This document shows positions 1 to 4,609 of a DNA stretch of 5,004 nucleotides, piece by piece. The notes under the pieces were generated by a model. It worked only from the letters and a program-made list of their open reading frames with translations, was not told the origin of the DNA and searched no databases. The position numbers were made by a program, and so were the translations under genes. Every line of letters begins with the position of its first letter. Position 1 is the first letter of the stretch. The DNA is from an uncultured Clostridia bacterium (GTDB taxonomy: Bacteria; Bacillota; Clostridia; Christensenellales; Aristaeellaceae): contig CALCQO010000011.1 in NCBI GenBank assembly GCA_937894675.1, positions 1-5,004 of the forward strand, read 5' to 3'.

Positions 1-76
1 GAACACGGAAGTTAAGCTCACTTGTGCCGATGATACTTGGCGGGCAGCCGCCTGGAAAAGTAGGTCGATGCCGGCT
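1..76 (+). rRNA. rrf: 5S ribosomal RNA, 3' part (partial at window start)
   Basis: The window opens inside a 5S rRNA gene. The conserved loop-B/helix-III segment GAACACGGAAGTTAAGC lies at the very start. It is followed by the typical GATGATACTTGG(C)GGGCAGCCGCCTGG helix IV/V region and the closing GTAGGTCGATGCCGG strand. Roughly the first 40 nt of the RNA lie outside the window. The 3' end at about 76 is set by analogy with clostridial 5S genes, because the 5' strand of helix I cannot be seen; it could be off by a few bases. Its position before tRNA genes on the same strand fits the distal end of an rrn operon. Confidence 0.93.
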
Positions 77-79
77 CCT

Positions 80-112
80 CCCACAGCGGTCCTCCTCTTG
101 GGCCGCTGTGGG
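80..112 (+). other. Hairpin between 5S rRNA and tRNA-Asn
   Basis: CCCACAGCGG (80-89) is an exact inverted repeat of CCGCTGTGGG (103-112), giving a 10-bp GC-rich stem with a 13-nt loop. The following bases (TTCTCCACATTTTCC) hold only a broken T tract. It could be a weak or partial terminator that tunes tRNA read-through, or a maturation stem for the rRNA-tRNA transcript. The stem is plain in the sequence; the role is inferred. Confidence 0.6.
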
Positions 113-124
113 TTCTCCACATTT

Positions 125-200
125 TCCTCAATAGCTCAGTTGGTAGAGCATGCGGCTGTTAACCGCAGGGTCGTTGGTTCGAGTCCAACTTGGGGAGCCA
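125..200 (+). tRNA. tRNA-Asn (anticodon GTT)
   Basis: A 76-nt cloverleaf with encoded CCA. The acceptor strand TCCTCAA (125-131) pairs with TTGGGGA (190-196), with one T-G wobble; the discriminator is G197 and CCA is 198-200. The anticodon arm is TGCGG/CCGCA around CTGTTAA with GTT at 158-160. The T arm is GTTGG-TTCGAGT-CCAAC. All arms are intact. It is the first tRNA after the 5S gene and is probably co-transcribed with it. Confidence 0.97.
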
Positions 201-203
201 TCG

Positions 204-248
204 ATCTTTCATGCCGTGCCGTCTTGCGGGCGGCATGGCATGAGGGAT
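204..248 (+). other. Long hairpin between tRNA-Asn and tRNA-CAT
   Basis: The segment 204-221 pairs with 231-248 along 18 bp, counting three G-U pairs, around a 9-nt loop (222-230). The core is CATGCC-G-TGCCG against CGGCA-T-GGCATG. The hairpin starts three bases after the CCA of tRNA-Asn and fills nearly the whole 60-nt spacer. A modest T-rich stretch follows (TTCTTTCAATTAT), so it resembles a leaky intrinsic terminator or an RNase processing stem. Pairing is seen directly; function is inferred. Confidence 0.6.
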
Positions 249-260
249 TCTTTCAATTAT

Positions 261-337
261 GGGCCTTTAGCTCAGCTGGTCAGAGCAACCGGCTCATAAC
301 CGGTCGGTCCCGGGTTCGAATCCCTGAAGGCCCACCA
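261..337 (+). tRNA. tRNA with CAT anticodon (elongator Met, or Ile2)
   Basis: A 77-nt cloverleaf with encoded CCA. GGGCCTT (261-267) pairs perfectly with AAGGCCC (327-333); the discriminator is A334 and CCA is 335-337. The anticodon arm is ACCGG/CCGGT around CTCATAA, with CAT at 295-297. It is not an initiator: the 1-72 pair is a normal G-C and the anticodon stem lacks three G-C pairs next to the loop. The CAT anticodon and CTCATAA loop fit an elongator tRNA-Met, and also a tRNA-Ile2 whose C34 becomes lysidine through TilS; sequence alone does not settle this. The T stem (310-314 with 322-326) carries one C-T mismatch at 311/325. Confidence 0.9.
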
Positions 338-347
338 TTTTTGAAAT

Positions 348-423
348 AGGGGTATAGCTCAGTTGGTAGAGCAGCGGTCTCCAAAACCGCGTGCCGAGGG
401 TTCAAATCCTTCTGCCCCTGCCA
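348..423 (+). tRNA. tRNA-Trp (anticodon CCA)
   Basis: A 76-nt cloverleaf. AGGGGTA (348-354) pairs with TGCCCCT (413-419) with one T-G wobble; the discriminator is G420 and CCA is 421-423. The anticodon stem GCGGT/ACCGC encloses CTCCAAA with CCA at 381-383. The T arm is GAGGG-TTCAAAT-CCTTC. It lies only 10 nt after the CAT tRNA and just before a strong terminator, so it is the last gene of the cluster. Confidence 0.97.
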
Positions 424-428
424 TCATA

Positions 429-488
429 TCAAACAAAAAACCTGCTGGAATAGCTTATTAGGCTATTCTATGCAGGTTTTTTGTTTGA
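429..488 (+). terminator. Intrinsic terminator of the 5S-tRNA cluster (bidirectional)
   Basis: The 17 bases at 429-445 (TCAAACAAAAAACCTGC) are an exact inverted repeat of 472-488. A second inner stem GAATAGC/GCTATTC (448-454 with 462-468) is separated from the first by a 2/3-nt internal loop. The rising arm carries an A run and the falling arm a T run, so a U tract follows the GC core on either strand. It begins six bases after the tRNA-Trp CCA, where a cluster terminator is expected. It would also stop transcripts arriving from the right. Confidence 0.9.
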
Positions 489-677
489 TTTTTTGTGGGC
501 TCCTCCAGTGATTCCTCTTAATTCCCAAAAGGAACAGAAGCCCAGTGTCATCACCCGGCTTTTTTGGTGGCCAGGCGGGGCTGGGGGCGCCGGGGTGCCA
601 GAAGAGCACAGCGTTGGGCAGTTTTGCGGGCTGCGGGGTCATTGCCATGGCTTTTTCGACAGAAGGCAGGGTAACAT
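489..677. other. GC-rich intergenic stretch with no convincing gene
   Basis: Between the tRNA terminator and the AT-rich regulatory region I see no gene. Short open frames exist on both strands, including a proline-rich one on the minus strand, but none has a good ribosome binding site or a recognisable domain, and one runs through the terminator. A terminator-like element on the + strand sits at 538-565: an AGCC/GGCT stem with an internal loop and a GTG/CAC upper stem, followed by six T residues. It could be a weak backup terminator. The block may be a decayed gene remnant, but nothing identifies it. Confidence 0.35.
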
Positions 678-719
678 TTGCGAAATACAGGATTGGATAT
701 AATAGCTAGTATTTCGCAA
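678..719. repeat. 11-bp inverted repeat bracketing a TATAAT
   Basis: TTGCGAAATAC (678-688) and GTATTTCGCAA (709-719) are exact reverse complements separated by 20 bp. The spacer holds a perfect -10 hexamer TATAAT at 698-703, with no recognisable -35 at the usual distance. A third TCGCAA core lies at 745-750. The layout suggests a pair of regulator half-sites about 31 bp centre to centre around a promoter-like element. It lies about 130 bp upstream of the regulator gene start. Whether it acts on DNA or as an RNA hairpin cannot be told. Confidence 0.5.
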
Positions 720-756
720 TTAAAACATGATAATATTACAAAAATCGCAAAATATA

Positions 757-785
757 TTGACAAGTACAATAAAAACTTGTATTTT
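757..785 (+). promoter_or_regulatory. Sigma-A-type promoter of the GntR-family gene
   Basis: A perfect -35 hexamer TTGACA (757-762) is followed after 17 bp by TATTTT (780-785), which matches TATAAT at four of six positions, in an AT-rich tract. Transcription would begin near 791-794, giving a leader of about 50 nt before the ATG at 846. Two palindromes overlap this promoter, fitting repression at the polymerase site. Confidence 0.6.
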
Positions 786-796
786 AATAATACAGG
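760..796. promoter_or_regulatory. Two interlocked palindromes over the promoter (candidate GntR/FCD operator)
   Basis: ACAAGT (760-765) and ACTTGT (775-780) form an inverted repeat with a 9-bp gap, between the -35 and -10 elements. TGTATT (778-783) and AATACA (789-794) form a second one with a 5-bp gap, extendable to CTTGTATT/AATACAGG with one G-T pair. The two share the TGT at 778-780. TGT...ACA dyads are common in operators of FadR/GntR proteins, and a site overlapping the regulator's own promoter fits autoregulation. The palindromes are seen; binding is inferred. Confidence 0.5.
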
Positions 797-845
797 TTAG
801 GACCGCATACCCATGTGAAGGACAAAAGGAAAGGTTGGTTGACGT

Positions 846-1568
846 ATGCCGGAAATTGTTCCCCAAAGACTGCGGGAGCAGGCCTTTGAAAGCATCAAGG
901 ACATGGTCCGATCGGGCGAGCTGAAGCAGGGAGACCTGCTGCCCAGCGAGAATCGGCTGGCCGAGCTGCTGGGGGTCAGTCGGGTGACGGTGCGCTGGGC
1001 ATTGAATCAGTTAGCCGAGGCCGGCATCATCAGCACCCGAAAGGGAAAGGGCAGCACGGTGGTGGTGGACTGGAAGGGCCTCTTGGAGCAGGGTGAGCTT
1101 CACGACCAGGCGGAAGAATACCAGGCCGTCTTTCTTCAGTCCACCCAGGCCAGACGGCTCATCGAACCCGTGGTGGCCCGGTGGTCTGCCGAGAGCGCCA
1201 CGGAGGAAGACATTACCCGGATGGAGTTCTCCCTTGGAAACGAGGAGGAAGAGTTTGTATTCTCCCCACTCATGGGAGAAGTCACCCAGCAGATGGATTT
1301 TCACACCTGCATCTGGATCTCTCTCCATAATACCATTTTGATGGACACCTGGAAGCATCTGGCGGAGACCTCCAGAATCATTAATCAGCTTCCTTTTGTG
1401 CCGCCCACCCACCGCAGCTGGCAGAAGACGGAAGCATGGGAGCAGCACAGGCGCATCTTTGACGCCATCCGGGGCCGACAGGGGGACTACGCCTATTTCT
1501 ATATGTTGGAGCACTGTGACTGGATTACCGAGACCTACGGACAGTATTTTAAGGACTTTTTAAGATAA
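846..1568 (+). CDS. GntR-family transcriptional regulator with FCD effector domain
   Basis: A 240-residue cytoplasmic regulator, normal length for the FadR/FCD branch of GntR proteins. Residues about 10-73 form the winged helix: LPSENRLAELLGVSRVTVR is the recognition-helix signature, followed by the wing TRKGKGSTV. Residues about 98-230 form an all-helical FCD ligand domain with R104, the FH pair F152/H153, the HN pair H161/N162, H201 and H223. FCD domains usually bind a metal and a carboxylate effector through one Asp and three His. Here the position four before H153 is Q149 rather than Asp, with D151 nearby. The ATG at 846 is preceded by AAAGGAAAGG (about 11 nt away) and by an in-frame TGA at 840-842, so no longer start is possible. 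It probably controls itself and the downstream dehydratase/transporter genes, with the substrate or product as effector. The family call is firm; the ligand is unknown. Confidence 0.93.
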   Translation: MPEIVPQRLREQAFESIKDMVRSGELKQGDLLPSENRLAELLGVSRVTVRWALNQLAEAGIISTRKGKGSTVVVDWKGLLEQGELHDQAEEYQAVFLQSTQARRLIEPVVARWSAESATEEDITRMEFSLGNEEEEFVFSPLMGEVTQQMDFHTCIWISLHNTILMDTWKHLAETSRIINQLPFVPPTHRSWQKTEAWEQHRRIFDAIRGRQGDYAYFYMLEHCDWITETYGQYFKDFLR

Positions 1569-1590
1569 GTGCTGTGCCCGCGAAAGCACT
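1568..1590 (+). other. Small hairpin at the end of the regulator gene
   Basis: AGTGCT (1568-1573), which overlaps the last base of the TAA stop, pairs with AGCACT (1585-1590) around an 11-nt loop. Only a short T stretch (TCTTTT at 1595-1600) follows, with a gap. It may be a weak terminator separating the regulator from the next genes, but the stem is short. Confidence 0.3.
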
Positions 1591-1745
1591 AATGTCTTTT
1601 GTGTGGATACAGTACCCCGCCTATGCCCCGGTGTGTGGGCGCCGTCAAGGGGCGGTGATATTTCCGTTTTTGGTATGGGCCAAGGGAAAATCTTGCCGGA
1701 ACGGGGATTTTTGATAACCGGAAATAAAAGCTGGGAGGTGTGTTG

Positions 1746-1841
1746 ATGAGGTACGGCCTTGGCAAGGGTTATAACCGGATAGGGCCGGATTGCCTCAGAA
1801 GGAAGAAATCGGCAAGCAGAAAAAGGCAAGCAGAGAAATAG
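1746..1841 (+). CDS. Small basic ORF, 31 codons, upstream of the dehydratase (hypothetical leader/small protein)
   Basis: ATG at 1746 is preceded by a very good ribosome binding site, GGGAGGTG at 1733-1740, five bases away. The frame reads 31 codons to TAG at 1839-1841. The peptide begins MRYGLGKGYNRIG and ends in a lysine/arginine-rich tail with RRKK (18-21) and RKR (25-27). It has six Arg and five Lys against one Asp and one Glu, so it is strongly basic, with no membrane segment. Its stop lies 17 nt before the dehydratase ATG and five before that gene's GGAGG, so the two could be translationally coupled. It is in a different frame from the dehydratase. I recognise no family. It may be a regulatory leader peptide, a small nucleic-acid-binding protein, or chance. 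Confidence 0.4.
   Translation: MRYGLGKGYNRIGPDCLRRKKSASRKRQAEK
1811..1838 (+). repeat. 14-bp tandem duplication before the dehydratase
   Basis: GGCAAGCAGAAAAA (1811-1824) is followed directly by GGCAAGCAGAGAAA (1825-1838), identical at 13 of 14 positions. It lies inside the tail of the small basic ORF and ends eight bases before the dehydratase ribosome binding site. Because 14 is not a multiple of three, the two copies read in different frames within the small ORF. Confidence 0.7.
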
Positions 1842-1858
1842 GAATGGAGGGTGTATGT

Positions 1859-3040
1859 ATGAAGATCACATCAGTTGACGTTATCACCATGAAAAGGCAG
1901 GACTTCTGCGCGCAAACACCGGTTATCTGCCGTATCAACACGGATGAAGGGCTTTACGGATACGGTGAGGCGGGGGTATCGATCAACGATTTTTCTCTGG
2001 GCTCCGCAAAATTGCTGGAGCTGTTCGCTAAGTCTATCATTGGAATGAATCCCCTTGAGATCGACGTTATCTGGAGCAAGCTGTATTCAAATTTCTGGGC
2101 GCAGGGCTCCGGCGGCGTCATTATGGCTGCCATCAGCGCCATCGACGTGGCGCTGTGGGACATTAAGGGCAAATACTTTAATGTTCCCGTTTACATGCTG
2201 CTGGGCGGCAAACACCGCGACAAACTCCGCGCCTATGCCAGCCAACTACAGAACGGCTGGGGGTATGAGGAGTTTCTGCGCTCACCGGGCGATCTGGGCT
2301 TCCTCAGGGAGGCCTGTGTCGCCGCCATAGAGGACGGATACGATGCGGTAAAGATCGACTTCATCAATAAATATGAAGATGGCAAGCGCATGGGCACCGA
2401 CATTCTGAAGAACTGGATTCCCCCCAACCTGATGAACCTTTTTGTAAAGCGCGTCGAGGTCGCCCGTGAGGCGGTTGGCCCCGATGTGGACATCATCATG
2501 GAGAACCACTGTCTCACCTCTGCCAACACGGCCATTCAGTTGGGCCTTGCGACCCAGCACCTGAACATCATGATGCTGGAAGAGCCGGCAAACCCCCTTA
2601 GTCCGCTGGAATACAAGCGTGTTTCTGAAAAGCTCAACATTCCTGTGGCCACCGGAGAGCGTTCCTGGCTGCGTTGGGGATTCCTGCCGCTGCTGGAAAA
2701 TGGCAGCCTTTCCGTCATCCAGCCGGATCTTGGAAACTGCGGCGGCATTACCGAGGGCCGGAAGATTGCAGACCTTGCAAATACTTATGGCGTTACCGTG
2801 CAGACGCACACCTGCAACACCCCGCTGAGCGTGGCCGCGGCGCTACACCTGGAGGTGGCGATTCCCAACTTTATCATTCACGAGCACCACACCGTCAACA
2901 CCCTGCCCGCGACGCGGGAATGCTGCGTGTATGATTACCAGCCGGTCAACGGGTATTTTGATATTCCCGAGATTCCGGGCATCGGCAACGAACTGACCGA
3001 AAAAGCGCTGGCGGAATCCTCCATTGTCACCGTCAAATAG
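1859..3040 (+). CDS. Enolase-superfamily sugar-acid dehydratase-like protein (mandelate racemase/galactonate dehydratase group)
   Basis: A 393-residue soluble enzyme of usual family length. An N-terminal capping domain (about 1-125) contains IDVALWDIKGK (95-105) and LLGGK (114-118). The TIM-barrel carries KID (165-167), E215 and H217 in MENH, E241/E242 in LEEP, E267 in TGER, D290 in QPD, H317 in QTHTCNTP and E342. In the galactonate dehydratase type these supply three Mg ligands, the first acid/base His and the His-Asp dyad (H317-D290), which abstract the proton next to the carboxylate and expel the beta hydroxyl. The first metal position, usually Asp, is Glu here. Homology therefore supports dehydration of an aldonate-like acid to a 2-keto-3-deoxy acid; epimerisation cannot be excluded and the substrate is unknown. 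The start at 1859 is chosen for GGAGG at 1846-1850; the frame is open back to a TTG at 1790, but that part looks non-coding in this frame. The APC permease follows 54 nt downstream, probably in one operon. Confidence 0.92.
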   Translation: MKITSVDVITMKRQDFCAQTPVICRINTDEGLYGYGEAGVSINDFSLGSAKLLELFAKSIIGMNPLEIDVIWSKLYSNFWAQGSGGVIMAAISAIDVALWDIKGKYFNVPVYMLLGGKHRDKLRAYASQLQNGWGYEEFLRSPGDLGFLREACVAAIEDGYDAVKIDFINKYEDGKRMGTDILKNWIPPNLMNLFVKRVEVAREAVGPDVDIIMENHCLTSANTAIQLGLATQHLNIMMLEEPANPLSPLEYKRVSEKLNIPVATGERSWLRWGFLPLLENGSLSVIQPDLGNCGGITEGRKIADLANTYGVTVQTHTCNTPLSVAAALHLEVAIPNFIIHEHHTVNTLPATRECCVYDYQPVNGYFDIPEIPGIGNELTEKALAESSIVTVK

Positions 3041-3094
3041 GGCGCTTGTCCGGCTTGTGTAAAAAAACGGATTATGATGCAGGGGGAATGAGTT

Positions 3095-4456
3095 ATGGAA
3101 ACAACAAATAAGAAAAGCGACGGCTTACTGGGTGTACCCTCCCTGTTCTTTATGGGGCTGGGCTCCGTCATCGGCGCCGGCGTTGTAACCTATGTCGGCC
3201 TTGCCGTGGGTTACACGGGACGCGCAACCTGGATCGCATATCTTGCCGCCATCCTGTTGGGCTTTCTTGCCAACCTTCCGTTGGTTCTGATGTCCTCGGC
3301 GGCCAGGATACACGGCGGGAACTATTCCTTTATGGCAACGACAATGGGTGACGTCATGGGCGGATATTACGGCATTACCAACACGCTGTCGGTCCTTGCG
3401 TTTTCCAACTTCGGGCTTTCGCTGGGGCTGTATCTCAATGTGGTGTTCCCCGCAGTTCCTAAAAAGGTCTTTGCCATTGCGGGTATTTCGATTTTCTTCC
3501 TTATCAACCTTCTTGGCACCGGAAAAATGGCTGCGCTGCAGAATATCCTGTCTGTCACTTTAATTGTGGGGCTTCTGCTGTTTGGGTTCCTGGGGATGAC
3601 CAGGCTGCAGCCGGATACCTTCTCTGCCATGTTTTCTGCAGACTATTTTCTTCCGGGCACCCCCGAGGGGCGCGGCGGAAGCTGGGGCTTCTTTCAGGCG
3701 ATTATGGTCTTGATGGGCTCGACGCAGGGGTACACACTGATTACCTCCTTCAGCGGCAGAAGCCGCGATGCAAAGCGGAGCATGCCCCTTGCCCTCAGCT
3801 TGATTCCCCTTGCGCTGATTGTCATCTACGGCTCGGTGGGGCTTACCATGAGCAACGTGCTGCCCGCCGCCGAAACAGCCAACCAGCCCCTGACCGTTGT
3901 GGCAAAGCTTCTGTTTTCGCCCTTTGTCTATTACCTGTTTGTCTTTGCGGGCCCGGTTATGGCTCTCGCCACCACTCTCAACTCCTCCTTCGGCGTCTTT
4001 GAACGTCCCTTGGTGCAAGTTACAAAGGACGGATGGCTCCCCCAAAGCTTTGCCAAGGAGAACAAAAACGGCGTGGCCTGGAAGTTCATGGCAGCCTTTG
4101 TCGTCATCGCCGTTATCCCGATCCTCCTCAACTTCAGCATCGGCACCATTTTAAGCAACCTGACCTTTGCTACCTCCTTTGCCAATATCCTTCTGGTCAT
4201 CGGCATCGCCCGGTATCCCAAAACTATGGAGGGCGCATGGGAAAACCGCGCATGGAAGGTCCCCAAGTGGTTCTTCTACGGCGCCTGCGGGGTGTGCTTT
4301 ATCATCCGCCTTTTCCTCATGTACCGCTCCATCCTTACCGCAAACCTTACCATGGCCATTGTCTCGGTTGCGGTCATGCTGGCCACGCTTCTCTACTGCT
4401 TCTGGCGCAAAAAAAGCGGAAAGGTAAGCGTCGCCAAAAGCTGGGAGCTCCAATAA
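3095..4456 (+). CDS. APC-family permease (amino acid/polyamine/organocation superfamily)
   Basis: A 453-residue inner-membrane transporter, typical APC length, with about 12 hydrophobic segments. Helix 1 carries the unwound substrate-binding motif GSVIGAG (23-29), matching the APC consensus G-S-I-I-G-x-G. The loop SGRSRDAKRSMPLAL (220-234) corresponds to the conserved cytoplasmic segment before TM6, though the usual acidic residues are reduced. RPLVQVTKDGWLPQSFA (304-320) matches the conserved APC segment after TM8. The tail from about 438 is short and basic, so cytoplasmic. The start at 3095 has AGGGGGAA at 3081-3088. The gene lies 54 nt after the dehydratase and is probably co-transcribed, so it likely imports the substrate of that enzyme or a related acid. 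APC proteins mostly carry amino acids and amines, so this pairing with a sugar-acid-type enzyme is notable. The family is firm, the substrate unknown. Confidence 0.9.
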   Translation: METTNKKSDGLLGVPSLFFMGLGSVIGAGVVTYVGLAVGYTGRATWIAYLAAILLGFLANLPLVLMSSAARIHGGNYSFMATTMGDVMGGYYGITNTLSVLAFSNFGLSLGLYLNVVFPAVPKKVFAIAGISIFFLINLLGTGKMAALQNILSVTLIVGLLLFGFLGMTRLQPDTFSAMFSADYFLPGTPEGRGGSWGFFQAIMVLMGSTQGYTLITSFSGRSRDAKRSMPLALSLIPLALIVIYGSVGLTMSNVLPAAETANQPLTVVAKLLFSPFVYYLFVFAGPVMALATTLNSSFGVFERPLVQVTKDGWLPQSFAKENKNGVAWKFMAAFVVIAVIPILLNFSIGTILSNLTFATSFANILLVIGIARYPKTMEGAWENRAWKVPKWFFYGACGVCFIIRLFLMYRSILTANLTMAIVSVAVMLATLLYCFWRKKSGKVSVAKSWELQ

Positions 4457-4481
4457 GTCCCTTGTCACCCCATGGCGGCAG

Positions 4482-4507
4482 TACGGCGGCCCGATCGGGC
4501 CGCCGTA
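4482..4507. other. Perfect 26-nt palindrome/hairpin between the two transporter genes
   Basis: The sequence reads the same on both strands across 26 bases, with GGCGGCCC-GATC-GGGCCGCC at its centre. As RNA it gives an 11-bp, almost all-GC stem with a GATC tetraloop, 25 nt after the permease stop. No T run follows on either strand, so it is not a standard intrinsic terminator. It may protect the 3' end of upstream mRNA, lower expression of the next gene, or be a protein site. A second, weaker hairpin can form just downstream (AGAAAAC 4514-4520 with GTTTTCT 4532-4538). Confidence 0.7.
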
Positions 4508-4609
4508 TCAATGAGAAAACCCCAAGCGGCAGTTTTCTGCTTTGGACAAAGGAATGCCGGCAGCGGATTGTTTGCTTGTACATCAGTATGATAGAAGGTC
4601 ATAAACAAT

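Noticed and set aside
68..349. 93-codon open frame on the + strand across the tRNA region
   Set aside because: It runs through the end of the 5S gene, tRNA-Asn and the CAT tRNA, which are certain. It is a chance frame.
463..648. 61-codon minus-strand frame (proline- and tryptophan-containing)
   Set aside because: It ends inside the bidirectional terminator, lacks a good ribosome binding site and shows no domain. It could be a decayed remnant but cannot be supported as a gene.
424..845. Possible integration site or mobile element next to tRNA-Trp
   Set aside because: I found no repeat of the tRNA-Trp 3' end downstream in the window and no integrase or transposase gene.
1011..1514. 167-codon minus-strand frame opposite the regulator
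   Set aside because: It is an antisense shadow of a clearly conserved GntR/FCD gene and has no recognisable domain.
1669..1684. TTGG-N6-CCAA dyad in the spacer after the regulator gene, resembling a FadR-type site
   Set aside because: It is a single short dyad with arms unlike the AATAC half-sites upstream, and no promoter is visible nearby.
1790..1858. N-terminal extension of the dehydratase from a TTG at 1790
   Set aside because: The extension is lysine-rich, unlike family N-termini, and has no good ribosome binding site, whereas ATG 1859 has GGAGG at the right distance and begins with the family-typical MKITSVDV.
4568..4592. Possible separate promoter for the DUF401-like gene (TTGTTT ... 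TATGAT)
   Set aside because: TATGAT is a good -10 match, but the spacing to TTGTTT is only 13 bp and no other -35 fits.
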